From: Halogeometricum sp. S3BR5-2
GTDB lineage: Archaea > Halobacteriota > Halobacteria > Halobacteriales > Haloferacaceae
DNA: 64,000 bases
Direction: 5' to 3'
NCBI RefSeq assembly: GCF_031624635.1
Contig: NZ_JAMQOQ010000002.1
Location: 986,335 to 1,050,334 of the forward strand
Shown here in pieces: positions 27,563 through 37,027 of the stretch. The position numbers and the translations under genes were made by a program. The notes beneath the pieces are model-generated. The model was not told the DNA's origin and did not search any database. It saw nothing but the letters and a program-made list of their open reading frames with translations. Each line of letters starts with the position of its first letter. The first letter of the stretch is position 1.

Positions 27563-28702
27563 TCAGAGGCGGGGTTCCGTCTCTTCGAGTTCGGCGAGCG
27601 AGCGGTTCTTCAGCGCCGCGCCCGTGTCGGTGTCGAACAGGTGGATTGCGTCCTCGGGGATGCGGGCGACGACCGGTTGCCCGGCGTCGAGGCTCCGCAT
27701 CCCGTCGATGGTCGCCACGAAGTCCGCCGGGTCGTCCGTCTCGAACGACAGGTAGACGTTGTTCTCGTTACCCATCGGTTCGACGACGTCGACGACGGTG
27801 CCGAAGTCGTGGTCGCCCTCTCCCTCGTCGACGAGTTCGACGTCCTCCGGTCGGATGCCGAGCGTGACGTTCGTCGCGTCGCCGACGGCCTCGCGCGTCT
27901 TCTGGGAGATGGGGTAGTCGAACCGGTCGCCGCTCAACCGGTCGCCCTGCGTCTCCATCTCGAAGAAGTTCATCGAGGGTTCGCCGATGAACCCCGCGAC
28001 GAACAGGTTCGCGGGCTGGTGGTACGCCTCCAGCGGCGTCGCCACCTGCTGGAGCACGCCGTCGTTGAGGATGGCGATGCGGTCGCCCATCGTCATCGCC
28101 TCCGTCTGGTCGTGGGTGACGTAGACGGTGGTGACGCCGAGGTCCTCCTGCAGGCGCTGAAGCTCCGTGCGCATCTGCGAGCGGAGTTTGGCGTCGAGGT
28201 TCGAGAGGGGTTCGTCCATCAGGAACACCTTCGGGTCGCGCACGATGGCGCGGCCGAGGGCGACGCGCTGTTGCTGCCCGCCGGAGAGTTCGCCGGGTTT
28301 CCGGTCGAGCAGGTCGCCGATGCTCAGCATCTCGGCGGTGTCCGTGACGACCGACGATATCTCGCCGTCGGCCATGTCGGTCGACTCTTCGAGGCCGAAC
28401 GACATGTTCTGGCGGACGGTCATGTGGGGGTACAGCGCGTACGACTGGAACACCATCGCGATGTCGCGGTCGCGGGGCGGTCGGCCGGTGACCACCTCGC
28501 CGCCGAGGTTGATATCCCCGCTGGATATCGTCTCCAGCCCCGCTATCATCCGGAGCGTGGTCGATTTCCCGCACCCCGAGGGACCGACGAGGACGAGAAA
28601 CTCCCCGTCGGCGATATCTATCGAGACGTCGTCGACCGCGACGATGTCCGAGCCGTCGTCGTCGTACACCTTCGTAACGTGATCGAGTGTGAGTTCTGCC
28701 AT
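27563..28702 (-). CDS. ABC importer ATP-binding subunit (MalK/UgpC type)
   Basis: A 379-residue ATPase of a carbohydrate-type ABC importer. Walker A is GPSGCGKSTT (about residue 38), the Q-loop is near FQSYALYPHM, the signature is LSGGQQQRVALGRA, and Walker B is VFLMDEPLSNLD. A C-terminal TOBE-like regulatory domain (about 240-379, GIRPEDVELVD) is typical of MalK-type subunits that can energise more than one permease. It is the last gene of the four-gene operon and its ATG abuts the stop of the preceding permease gene. Confidence 0.95.
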   Translation of the reverse strand: MAELTLDHVTKVYDDDGSDIVAVDDVSIDIADGEFLVLVGPSGCGKSTTLRMIAGLETISSGDINLGGEVVTGRPPRDRDIAMVFQSYALYPHMTVRQNMSFGLEESTDMADGEISSVVTDTAEMLSIGDLLDRKPGELSGGQQQRVALGRAIVRDPKVFLMDEPLSNLDAKLRSQMRTELQRLQEDLGVTTVYVTHDQTEAMTMGDRIAILNDGVLQQVATPLEAYHQPANLFVAGFIGEPSMNFFEMETQGDRLSGDRFDYPISQKTREAVGDATNVTLGIRPEDVELVDEGEGDHDFGTVVDVVEPMGNENNVYLSFETDDPADFVATIDGMRSLDAGQPVVARIPEDAIHLFDTDTGAALKNRSLAELEETEPRL

Positions 28703-29599
28703 TTATGATTCACCTGCGACCCCTTCGGCGAACTGGTCGCCGAACAGGACGTACACCAGGAGCGTCGGAAGCGCCGCGACGAACGCGGCGGCCATCTGGA
28801 CGTTGTACTGCTGGACCATCGAGCCCTGGAGTTTGTTCAGCGCGATCGTCGCCACCTCGCTCGTCGGCGAGGACACCAACACCAGCGCGAACAGGAAGTC
28901 GTTCCACACCTGCGTGAACTGGTAGATGAGCACCACCGCGAACATCGGCTTCGACAGCGGGAAGATGATGCGCCGATAGATGCGCGTGAACGTCGCGCCG
29001 TCGATACGAGCCGCCTCCAGCATCGAGGCGTCGAAGCTCGCGTAGTACGACCGGAACAGGATGGTGCAGATGGGAATCCCGTAGGCCGTGTGCGTGACGA
29101 CGAGTTCGATGAGTCCGACCCGCTGTGCGAGGAACGGCACGCCGGCGAGGTGATTCTGCAGGCCGACGATGGTCCAAAAGCGCGTCAGCGGGACGAGCAC
29201 GGACTGATACGGGACGAACATCCCGGCGACGAACAGCATCAGCACCGCGGCCTGTCCGCGCCAGTTGAGGTTCGTCAGCCCGTACGCCGCCACGGAGCCG
29301 ATGAGGCCCGACAGCACCGTCGCCGGGATGGCGACGAACGCGCTGTTGTACAGCGCGCCGGAGAAGTCCGTGAGCGGACCCTGCATCGTCGCCCACGCCT
29401 CGTACCACGGTTGGAGCGTGAAGCCGTCGCCGAACGGCGGGACGAACGGCGTCGACGAGAAGAACGCGTCCTGCGTCTTGATGGCCGTCATCAGCCCCGT
29501 CTCCAGCGGCGCGAGGTAGAACAGCCCCATCGCGACGAGGACGGCGTACAGCGCGATGCGGGAGACGCTTGGGAAGCGCCCGTCCGTGTCGGTGCTCAT
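28703..29599 (-). CDS. Carbohydrate ABC importer permease (MalG type)
   Basis: A 298-residue inner-membrane permease with six membrane helices. The EAA loop (DASMLEAARIDGATFTRIYR), which docks on the ATPase, lies near residue 190. The N-terminal Tat-like stretch is absent. It pairs with the MalF-type gene upstream, which it overlaps by 4 bp (ATGA). Substrate is a sugar or related solute by family, and the exact compound is not readable. Confidence 0.94.
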   Translation of the reverse strand: MSTDTDGRFPSVSRIALYAVLVAMGLFYLAPLETGLMTAIKTQDAFFSSTPFVPPFGDGFTLQPWYEAWATMQGPLTDFSGALYNSAFVAIPATVLSGLIGSVAAYGLTNLNWRGQAAVLMLFVAGMFVPYQSVLVPLTRFWTIVGLQNHLAGVPFLAQRVGLIELVVTHTAYGIPICTILFRSYYASFDASMLEAARIDGATFTRIYRRIIFPLSKPMFAVVLIYQFTQVWNDFLFALVLVSSPTSEVATIALNKLQGSMVQQYNVQMAAAFVAALPTLLVYVLFGDQFAEGVAGES

Positions 29600-30615
29600 A
29601 GGTCACCCCGCTGGTACTGCACGTAGAGGTACGGACCGATGACCACCAACGCGAGCAGGAACAGCACGGTGGCGATGGCCGCCCCGTACGCCCAGTTCGA
29701 GGAGCTGAACGCCTCGCGGAACATCATCGTCGCGAGGATGTCCGTCGAGGGGCCCGGCGTGTCGCCGAACATGACGTAGAGGAAGTCGAACGCCTTCAGC
29801 GCGAACACCATCAGCACGACGGCGGCGCTCATCGTCGAGGCGCGCAGTTGCGGGATGATGACGCGCCAGTACATGCGGAGCGTCGACGCGCCGTCGATGC
29901 GCGCCGCCTCGAACTGGTCGCTCGGGATGGCGCGCAGGCCGGCGAGGTAGACGACCATGCAGTAGCCGCTGAACTGCCACATCAAAGCGAAGATGACCGC
30001 CCAGAGCTTCGTGCTCGGGTCGCTGATCCAGTCATTCGCGAGGAAGCCGAGACCGATGCCTCTGAGAACGACGTTGATGAGACCGAACTCGGGGTTGTAC
30101 ATCCACGCCCAGAAGATGGCCGTCACGACGAACGACAGGCTCATCGGCAGGAGGTAGATGGTCCGCAGTGTGTTCTCGAAGCGGATGCCCCGGTCGACCA
30201 AGATGGCCACGAGGAGACCGACCACCAGCGAGACGACGGTGAACGCGACCAGGAGGACGACGGTGTTGCGCGCGGCCGCGACGAACGTCGGGTCCGCCAG
30301 CATCTGCGCGTACATCGAGAAGTCGAGGTCGCCGTAGTCGGGACTGCCGAACCCCTCCCACTCGGTCAGCGAGATGACGGCGTTCCAGCCGATGGCGCCG
30401 TAGACGAACAGGCCCATGAGGAGCGCCGGCGGGAGCCAGAAGGGCAGCGAGCGGACGAACTCCGACTCGCGCCACGAGCGCTGGGACCCTTCGGTCGATC
30501 CCGCCGTCTGCGTGACGGTGCCGCCGTCGGTCCGGACGTCGCCGTCGCTGCCGCCGCTCCGGTCGCTCTCTTCGCCGCCGCGGGTCGCGAGTCGTCGAAA
30601 GAGTGATTCGAGCAT
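29596..30615 (-). CDS. Carbohydrate ABC importer permease (MalF type)
   Basis: A 339-residue permease. An extended hydrophilic N-terminus (about residues 1-50, Asp/Gly/Thr-rich) precedes the first helix. The EAA motif is DQFEAARIDGASTLRMYW near residue 260. The start ATG at 30615 follows the substrate-binding protein stop by 9 bp. With the MalG-type partner it forms the channel of the importer. Confidence 0.94.
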   Translation of the reverse strand: MLESLFRRLATRGGEESDRSGGSDGDVRTDGGTVTQTAGSTEGSQRSWRESEFVRSLPFWLPPALLMGLFVYGAIGWNAVISLTEWEGFGSPDYGDLDFSMYAQMLADPTFVAAARNTVVLLVAFTVVSLVVGLLVAILVDRGIRFENTLRTIYLLPMSLSFVVTAIFWAWMYNPEFGLINVVLRGIGLGFLANDWISDPSTKLWAVIFALMWQFSGYCMVVYLAGLRAIPSDQFEAARIDGASTLRMYWRVIIPQLRASTMSAAVVLMVFALKAFDFLYVMFGDTPGPSTDILATMMFREAFSSSNWAYGAAIATVLFLLALVVIGPYLYVQYQRGDL

Positions 30616-30624
30616 CGTCGCCCG

Positions 30625-32010
30625 TTAGTTGGACGGGAAGGCGTTGACGAGCGCGGTGGTCGTCGACTGGACGTTCCACTGCTCGTTGAAGCCCGCGAAC
30701 GCCTCGTCGATGTTGCCGTGGACGTCCGGGGTGACCGCCGTCCCGTGCGCGATGGTCGGCGGCTGGGAGTCGGAGTTCTTGAAGTCCTCTATCTGCGAGG
30801 AGAGGAACGGCCCGAACTGCTCGGTGGGCACGTCGGTCCGCGGCGGGATGGACCCCTTGATGGGGTTGAACCGCTCCTGCGCGTCGACGGTGCCGCAGTA
30901 GCTCAGGAACTTCCGCGTCGCGTCGGGCGAGGGGTTGTTCTTCGGGAAGACGAACGAGTCGGTCACCACGGAGTACATCGAACCGGTGCCCGGGAACGGG
31001 ACCATGTTCCAGTCGCTCTCGTACTCGAAGTCCGAGGCGGACTTGTACTGCCCCGCCGCCCAGTCGCCCTGGTGGATGAACGCGGCGTTGCCGTTGACCA
31101 CCTTGCTGTTCGCCTGGTCCCACGAGATGGAGCCGGCGTCGTCGTTGAAGTGCTGGTGGTAGTCCTTCAGCGTCTGGAGCGACTCGCTGACGGCGCTCTC
31201 GTGCTGACCGATGTTGCCGTTGACGATGGCGTCGTTGTACGCGTCGACGCCGTTGTATCCGAGGAAGATGGTCTCCCACAGTTGGACGGACGACCACGGC
31301 GACTGCGTCTGGTGGGCCATCGGCACCGCGTCGGTGTTCTCTGCGACGGTGCCGAGCGCATCCGTGACCGCGGCGGGGTCCGAGAGGCTGGACGGGTCGA
31401 CGCCCGCCTCCTCGAGGACCGCCGTGTTGTAGAAGAGGTTGTTGAGCCGGTGGATGTTGAGCGGCACCGCGACGTAGTTACCCGCCGGTTGGGCGAGTTC
31501 CTGGACGCCCTGCCGATAGGCGTCGCGCATGTCCTGGCTCCACACCGAGTCGCCAAGCGTGTTCAGCACGTCGCCCTCGACGTACTGGGTGAGCGCCTTA
31601 CCCGGCCATATCTGGAACGTGCTCGGCGGGTTCTGGTTGAGCACGCGGTTCTTGACGACCGTGTCGAGCGCCGACCCCGCGCCGCCGGGCGCCGGGTTGT
31701 TGTTTATCTGGACGTCGGGGTACTCCTGTCGGAAGCCTTCGAGCAGGGCGTTCAGCGCGTCCTGCTCGCCGCCGGCCGTCCACCAGTGGACGAGTTCGAG
31801 GGCGTTGCCGCTGCCGCCGCCGCTCTCTTCGGTCGCCGTGTCGGTGGACTCGCCGCTCGTCCCCTCGCCGCCCGCCTGCGTCGTCTCCGTGTCAGTCTGT
31901 TCGCCGCCGCTCGAACAGCCGGCGAGTCCGGCCATACCGGCACCCGCCAGACCGCTGAGTCGAAGATACGTGCGTCGGGAGAGTCCGTCGTCGTTGGTGT
32001 TTTCGTTCAT
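30625..32010 (-). CDS. Extracellular sugar-binding lipoprotein (Tat-exported)
   Basis: A 461-residue ABC solute-binding protein. The signal is a Tat lipoprotein one: LSRRTYLRLSGLAGAG then lipobox LAGC (Cys near residue 32), followed by a Thr/Glu/Ser/Gly linker. The mature fold is the cluster B sugar-binding type (LVHWWTAGGEQDALNALLEGF, then PSTFQIWPGKALTQY). It captures the ligand outside the cell and delivers it to the permease pair encoded next. As the first gene it sets the operon start. Ligand identity (oligosaccharide, monosaccharide, glycerol-like) is not readable. Confidence 0.94.
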   Translation of the reverse strand: MNENTNDDGLSRRTYLRLSGLAGAGMAGLAGCSSGGEQTDTETTQAGGEGTSGESTDTATEESGGGSGNALELVHWWTAGGEQDALNALLEGFRQEYPDVQINNNPAPGGAGSALDTVVKNRVLNQNPPSTFQIWPGKALTQYVEGDVLNTLGDSVWSQDMRDAYRQGVQELAQPAGNYVAVPLNIHRLNNLFYNTAVLEEAGVDPSSLSDPAAVTDALGTVAENTDAVPMAHQTQSPWSSVQLWETIFLGYNGVDAYNDAIVNGNIGQHESAVSESLQTLKDYHQHFNDDAGSISWDQANSKVVNGNAAFIHQGDWAAGQYKSASDFEYESDWNMVPFPGTGSMYSVVTDSFVFPKNNPSPDATRKFLSYCGTVDAQERFNPIKGSIPPRTDVPTEQFGPFLSSQIEDFKNSDSQPPTIAHGTAVTPDVHGNIDEAFAGFNEQWNVQSTTTALVNAFPSN

Positions 32011-32053
32011 GGTAATTTGTCGCTGACAGTTGCGCGTAGACTATTCTGCATAC

Positions 32054-32100
32054 CTTACTTAAACGTTGTCGGTCTTTACTGATATATGAGTGAATCAGTA
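32054..32100 (-). promoter_or_regulatory. ABC operon promoter with TrmB-like operator
   Basis: A TTTAAGTAAG box on the minus strand (32063 down to 32054) lies 44-53 bp before the binding-protein ATG. Just upstream, 32077-32092 reads TACT-N7-GAGTG on the plus strand, one base from the consensus TACT-N7/8-GAGTA reported for the haloarchaeal sugar regulator TrmB. The same spot is the core of a dyad TACTGAT-N10-ATCAGTA (32077-32100). The rest of the 349-bp gap 32011-32359 has no gene, only this promoter and the fumC promoter (TTTTACG at 32329-32335, 25-31 bp before the fumC ATG). Confidence 0.5.
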
Positions 32101-32359
32101 TGTCACTGAATCGGGTGAGGTACTAAATGGACCGACGCAACGCTGCCACGGCGGGAGTGAATAATTTTTCAGATAGGTCTGCGCTGACGGCGGCGAAGAA
32201 AATCGTGTCGAATCGCCGTGTTTCGGGTCGCACCGCGGAGATTTCGTTCCCGGTCTCCGAATATTGTTTTCGGTTCGTGAAACGCCTTCGTAGGCGCGCC
32301 GAGGGCGAATCGAGCCGGGACCAACGGGTTTTACGCGCACACCCTTCGTCTCCCGACGT

Positions 32360-33766
32360 ATGAGCGAGGACTTCCGTACCGAACGGGACAGTCTCGGTGA
32401 GATGCAGGTGCCGGCGGACGCCTACTGGGGCGCCCAGACCCAACGCGCCGTCGAGAACTTCCCCATCTCGGGCATCACGTTCAGCCGCCGGTTCGTCCGC
32501 GCACTGGGCGTCGTGAAGAAGGGGGCCGCGCAGGCGAACCGCGACCTCGGACTCGTCGAGGAGGAGAAGGCCGACGCCATCGTCGAGGCCGCCGACGAGG
32601 TCATCGCCGGCGAACACGACGACCAGTTCCCCGTCGACGTGTTCCAGACGGGGTCGGGCACCTCCTCGAACATGAACGCCAACGAGGTCATCGCCAACCG
32701 CGCCGCCGAACTGCTGGGCGAGGAGATAGGCGACCGGGCCGTCCACCCGAACGACCACGTCAACTACGGACAGTCCTCGAACGACGTCATCCCGACGGCG
32801 ATGCACGTCTCCGCGCTCGAAGCGGTCGAGAAGGACCTCCTGCCCGCCCTCGACACCCTGCGCGAAGCGCTCGAAGCGAAGGAGGAGGAGTTCTCGGGCG
32901 TCGTCAAGACGGGGCGCACCCACCTGCAGGACGCGACGCCCATCACGCTCGGACAGGAGTTCGGCGGCTACCGCACCCAGATAGAGAAGGGTCTCGGCCG
33001 CGTCGACAACGTCCGCGAGCACCTCTCGGAACTCGCCCTCGGCGGCACCGCGGTGGGGACGGGACTGAACACCCACCCCGAGTTCCCCGAGAAGGCGGCC
33101 GAGTACATCTCCGAGGAGACCGGCGTCGAGTTCCGCGAGGCCGACGACCACTTCGAGGCGCAGGCCGCCCACGACGCGATGAGCGAGGCGCACGGCGCCC
33201 TCCGCACCGTCGCCGGGTCGATGAACAAGATAGCCAACGACCTGCGCCTGCTGGCTTCCGGCCCGCGCAACGGCCTCGGGGAGATAGAGCAACCGGAGAA
33301 CCAGCCCGGCAGTTCCATCATGCCAGGGAAAATCAACCCGGTCGTCGCCGAGGCGGTCAACCAGGTCCACAAGCAGGTCGTCGGCAACGACGCCGCCGTC
33401 TCCGCCGGCGCCGCCGAGGGGCAGATAGACCTCAACCTCTACAAGCCCGTCATCGCGCACAACTTCCTCGAGTCGACGCAGATGCTGTCGAACGCCGCCG
33501 AGACGTTCGGGACGAAGTTCGTCCGCAAACTGGAGGCCAACGAGGAGGTCTGCGAGGAACAGGTCGAGCGCTCGATGGCGCTGGCCACCGCCCTGAACCC
33601 CACAATCGGCTACGACAAGGCGAGCGAAGTCGCCAAGACGGCGCTGAAGGAGGGCAAGACCGTCCGCGAAGTCGTCGTCGACAAGGGCTACCTCTCCGAG
33701 GAGGAGGCCGCCGAGGTGCTCGACCCCGAGAAGATGACTCACCGGGGCATCCTCGGCGACGACTGA
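32360..33766 (+). CDS. fumC: Class II fumarate hydratase
   Basis: A 468-residue fumarase that interconverts fumarate and malate in the citric acid cycle. The superfamily signature GSSIMPGKINPV lies near residue 315, with GSGTSSNMNANEV near 98 and GRTHLQDATP near 187. All are intact. Length is normal. A TTTTACG box at 32329-32335 is in leaderless position relative to the ATG. It stands alone, divergent from the ABC operon. Confidence 0.97.
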   Translation: MSEDFRTERDSLGEMQVPADAYWGAQTQRAVENFPISGITFSRRFVRALGVVKKGAAQANRDLGLVEEEKADAIVEAADEVIAGEHDDQFPVDVFQTGSGTSSNMNANEVIANRAAELLGEEIGDRAVHPNDHVNYGQSSNDVIPTAMHVSALEAVEKDLLPALDTLREALEAKEEEFSGVVKTGRTHLQDATPITLGQEFGGYRTQIEKGLGRVDNVREHLSELALGGTAVGTGLNTHPEFPEKAAEYISEETGVEFREADDHFEAQAAHDAMSEAHGALRTVAGSMNKIANDLRLLASGPRNGLGEIEQPENQPGSSIMPGKINPVVAEAVNQVHKQVVGNDAAVSAGAAEGQIDLNLYKPVIAHNFLESTQMLSNAAETFGTKFVRKLEANEEVCEEQVERSMALATALNPTIGYDKASEVAKTALKEGKTVREVVVDKGYLSEEEAAEVLDPEKMTHRGILGDD

Positions 33767-33940
33767 GGGGGCGTCGCGGCGGGCCGGAGCGGTCCGCGTC
33801 GGGTGTGGCACGGTTTCTCAATAGTTTCTTTCGGAAGTGTCAGTTCGGAAACCCGGCGACGGAGGCGCCTCCGTGCGGAACAGTCACGAACGGCGGACAG
33901 AATCGGTATTTTGATGCCGGAATCCGTAGAAATAGCAATC

Positions 33941-34105
33941 ATGCCGAGCCTTCAGTATCGGCGTGAGCACGGCCGCGACATGTTGGAGTGTCGAGGTTGC
34001 GGCGCCACGTTCCCGGAGGGGCAAGCGACGAACGACGGTTGGCACTACGAGTGCCCCGAGTGCAACGAGGCGACGGGTCTCGGTCAGGGCTTGCGTCGCG
34101 TCTAA
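33941..34105 (+). CDS. Mini zinc finger protein
   Basis: A 54-residue protein with two CxxC pairs, CRGC (about residue 18) and CPEC (about residue 39), between beta strands (GWHYECPEC). It looks like a complete stand-alone zinc ribbon, one of the very small zinc-finger proteins typical of haloarchaea. TATTTTG at 33907-33913 lies about 28-34 bp upstream of the ATG. The frame is open 138 bp upstream to 33803, but MPSLQYRREHGRD gives a sensible start. Function is unknown. Confidence 0.8.
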   Translation: MPSLQYRREHGRDMLECRGCGATFPEGQATNDGWHYECPECNEATGLGQGLRRV

Positions 34106-34306
34106 GCGACGGACAGGACGGGTCCGTGGCCGGACCCGAAACGGATGGATGGAGCGCGGAGCGTCGATTTCTCGCGGGCGCGGTATCGACCGCGTCCGCC
34201 CGTTGATTCGAAACCTGAGTGGTTCCTCCGCCGACGGCCCACAGTCCCGACCGCGCCGGCGTCGGTTGTGAATCCTTTTTACACCCCGCACTCGCATTGG
34301 CTATCA

Positions 34307-36175
34307 ATGAGCGCGTACGACTACGAGGGCCTCGGACTCGTCGCGGGGCTGGAGATCCACCAGCAACTCGACACCGCGACGAAACTGTTCTGCGGGTGTC
34401 CGACCGCCATCCGCGACCCCGACGACGCCGAGCGGACGTTCACCCGGTTTCTCCACCCGACGAAGAGCGAACTCGGCGAACTCGACGAGGCGGCCTTAGA
34501 GGAGAGCCGCGTCGACCGCGAGTTCGAGTACCTCGCCTACGACACCACCTGCCTGGTCGAGGAGGACGACGAACCGCCGCACCGACTCGACGAGGAGGCC
34601 CGCGAAGTGGTCATGCAGATAGCCTCGCTCCTCGATATGGACGCGGTGGACCAGGCGCACGTCATGCGCAAACTCGTCATCGACGGCTCGAACACCTCCG
34701 GTTTCCAGCGCTCCTCGCTGGTCGCGCAGGACGGCGAAATCGAGACGAGCGACGGCCCCGTCGGCGTCGAGGACCTGATGCTCGAAGAGGAGTCCGCCCA
34801 ACGGGTCGAGGAGCGCGAGGACGGCGTCACGTTCTCGCTGGACCGACTGGGAATCCCGCTCGTCGAAATCGGCACCCGGCCGGACATCTCCTCGCCCGAA
34901 CAGGCGCGCGAGGCGGCCGAGACCATCGGAATGCTGCTGCGTTCGACGGGGAAGGTCAAGCGCGGCCTCGGCACCATCCGGCAGGACGTGAACGTCTCCA
35001 TCGCCGACGGCGCGCGCGTGGAGATAAAGGGCGTGCAGGCGCTGGACGCCATCGACGACATCGTCCGCAACGAGGTGGGTCGGCAGGTCGAACTGCTCGC
35101 CATCCGCGACGAACTGGAGTCGAGAGACGCCTCGGTCGGCGAGGCCACCGACGTGACCGAGGTGTTCGAGGGAACGGATTCGGGCGTCATCGGCGGCGCC
35201 CTCTCCTCGGGCGGCGCCGTCCGCGCCGTCCCCCTGTTCGGCTTCGACGGCCTCGTCGGGCGGGAGATTCAGCCCGACCGCCGCCTCGGCACCGAACTCT
35301 CGGACCACGCCAAGCGCCACGGCGCGGGCGGCATCTTCCACACCGACGAACTGCCCGCCTACGGCGTCACCGACGAGGAGGTCGAATCCCTCCGCGAGGC
35401 GGTCGGCGCCGGCGAGGACGACGCCGTCGCCATCGTCGCCACCGACCCCGAGACGGCCGAGTTGGCCATCGACGCCGCGAAGGCCCGCGCGGAGACGGCG
35501 CTGTCGGGCGTCCCCGAGGAGACCCGCGGCGCGAACGACGACGGCACGACGCGCTACCTGCGCCCCCTGCCCGGTGCGGCGCGGATGTACCCCGAGACGG
35601 ACGTTCCGCCCGTGGAACTCGACCCCTCGGAGGTGGAGACGCCCGAACTCCTCACCGAGAAAGTCGAACGCTATCAGACTCAGTTCGGCCTCGGCGCCGG
35701 CCTCGCCGAACAGGTCGCCTACGGTCGGCGGATGCCGCTCTTCGAACGCGCGACGGACGAGGGCGTCGACGCAACGTTCGCCGCGGGCCTCCTCGAATCC
35801 ACGCTGACGGAACTGCGCCGCGACGACGTGGCCGTCGGGAACGTCTCCGACGAGCACCTCCTCGACCTGATGCACCTCGTCGAGGACGGCGAGTTGGCGA
35901 AGGAGGGCGTCAACGACGTGCTGACGGCAATCGCGGAGGACCCCTCGCTGTCGGCCGAGGAGGCAATCGAGGAGGCCGGCCTCTCGGGCGTCGACGAGTC
36001 CGAGGTGCGCGACGCCGTGAGCGAGGTCGTCGAGCGCAACCGCGGACAGGTCGAAGAGCAGGGTATGGGTGCGTTCTCGGCGCTGATGGGCGAGGCGATG
36101 GGCGCCCTCCGCGGGAAGGCCGACGGCGAAGTCGTCAGTTCGGTGCTCCGCGAGGAGATTCAGAAGCGCGCCTAA
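34307..36175 (+). CDS. gatE: Archaeal Glu-tRNA(Gln) amidotransferase subunit E
   Basis: A 622-residue GatE. With GatD it converts Glu-tRNA(Gln) to Gln-tRNA(Gln). The GatB-like kinase core contains GLEIHQQLDT, a zinc-binding stretch CGCPTAI (about residue 30) and RKLVIDGSNTSGFQR. The GAD insertion (about 290-410) is the archaeal mark, and a YqeY-like tail ends the protein. GatD is not in the window. TTTTTACA at 34276-34283 fits a leaderless promoter for the ATG at 34307. The frame is open further upstream but that part is not GatE. The 3' end overlaps the convergent MaoC gene by 4 bp. Confidence 0.97.
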   Translation: MSAYDYEGLGLVAGLEIHQQLDTATKLFCGCPTAIRDPDDAERTFTRFLHPTKSELGELDEAALEESRVDREFEYLAYDTTCLVEEDDEPPHRLDEEAREVVMQIASLLDMDAVDQAHVMRKLVIDGSNTSGFQRSSLVAQDGEIETSDGPVGVEDLMLEEESAQRVEEREDGVTFSLDRLGIPLVEIGTRPDISSPEQAREAAETIGMLLRSTGKVKRGLGTIRQDVNVSIADGARVEIKGVQALDAIDDIVRNEVGRQVELLAIRDELESRDASVGEATDVTEVFEGTDSGVIGGALSSGGAVRAVPLFGFDGLVGREIQPDRRLGTELSDHAKRHGAGGIFHTDELPAYGVTDEEVESLREAVGAGEDDAVAIVATDPETAELAIDAAKARAETALSGVPEETRGANDDGTTRYLRPLPGAARMYPETDVPPVELDPSEVETPELLTEKVERYQTQFGLGAGLAEQVAYGRRMPLFERATDEGVDATFAAGLLESTLTELRRDDVAVGNVSDEHLLDLMHLVEDGELAKEGVNDVLTAIAEDPSLSAEEAIEEAGLSGVDESEVRDAVSEVVERNRGQVEEQGMGAFSALMGEAMGALRGKADGEVVSSVLREEIQKRA

Positions 36176-36579
36176 GGTTTCCGGACGAGTCCGGTCACCG
36201 TCCCCGTCATCACTACCGTCGAGTCGTCGCCGTTCTCACTTCCATTCTCCCGCGTGCAGGTCACGTCCACCGAGAGGTCGTACCGGTCGTCTCGCTCCTC
36301 GACGCTCTCGACGACGCACTCACAGCGGACGGCGTCGCCGGTGTACACGGGTCGATGAAACTCGAAGGCGAACGAACGGCCGAGCACGCCGAGGTCGCCG
36401 CCCACCTCGGTCGGCAGCGTCGCCGTCAGGAGGCCGTGGACGAGTAACCTCCCGTCCGCGTCGGGTTCGGTGTGTCTCGGTTGGTCGTCGTTCGAGAGCG
36501 ACGCGAACTGTCGAACGTCCTCGGTCGAGAACGACCGCTCGACGGCGTGCGTGTCCCCCTCGCGCGGGTGGTCGGGCAT
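36172..36579 (-). CDS. MaoC-like hot-dog dehydratase
   Basis: A 135-residue hot-dog-fold protein. The segments FASLSNDDQPRHTEPDADGRLLVHGLLTA and FHRPVYTGDAVRCE match R-specific enoyl-CoA hydratase/MaoC members, which hydrate enoyl-CoA. The usual catalytic DxNPxH is changed here to DDQPRH, keeping Asp and His. Substrate is unknown. It converges on gatE with overlapping stop codons and so shares a terminator region. Confidence 0.88.
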   Translation of the reverse strand: MPDHPREGDTHAVERSFSTEDVRQFASLSNDDQPRHTEPDADGRLLVHGLLTATLPTEVGGDLGVLGRSFAFEFHRPVYTGDAVRCECVVESVEERDDRYDLSVDVTCTRENGSENGDDSTVVMTGTVTGLVRKP

Positions 36580-36739
36580 GAATCGGACGCACTCGCCGGC
36601 GGGGCAAGAAGCTGTCTCCGCGGCGTCGTCGAACTTCCGTTCGTTCGAGATTGTCCTCCCGAAACAACCGTTCGGTAGCGCCTGCGAACTCGCCGACTCG
36701 AATCGGACCGCGATTACCTCGTCGCGGGCGTGAGTTGTG

Positions 36740-36990
36740 ACTCCCTACCGTGACGAATCAGGACGGAAAGACAGACTTGACGGGCCGGGCGTGCTGACTC
36801 TCGATGACTTCTCCCCGATAATCAACGAGGAAGCGTATTCACGCGTTTGGGTTGCTAGCTAACGCACAGGTTCTAGTTGGGCCTGTGTGCCCGTCGAGTC
36901 TGCCAGAAGGCCATCGGCACCGGCCTTCCCATGTGAGTGTATATGTCGCATGTTGTTTAAATCCAACGGATATAGTGCGATATTCGAACG
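36740..36990. other. Low-GC, hairpin-rich gene-free region (insertion relic or ncRNA candidate)
   Basis: 36580-37027 holds no convincing coding frame. From about 36740 the base composition falls to roughly half GC. The stretch carries GCGT-ATTC-ACGC, CACAGG/CCTGTG with an 11-nt loop (36865-36887), and a 7-bp stem GAAGGCC/GGCCTTC with a 9-nt loop (36906-36928). A TTTAAA box lies near 36956-36961. Subterminal imperfect hairpins of this type occur at ends of IS200/IS605-like elements and in structured RNAs. No transposase or clear flanking duplication is visible, so the assignment stays open. Confidence 0.4.
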
Positions 36991-37027
36991 GGCGTCTCCG
37001 TCTTCTTCCACCATCGCCGCCACCGCG

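Noticed and set aside
32127..32363. 78-codon frame ahead of fumC with a 4-bp overlap
   Set aside because: It is basic, with poor third-position GC and rare codons such as AGG, TTA and TCA, and lies over the fumC promoter box. It is probably noncoding.
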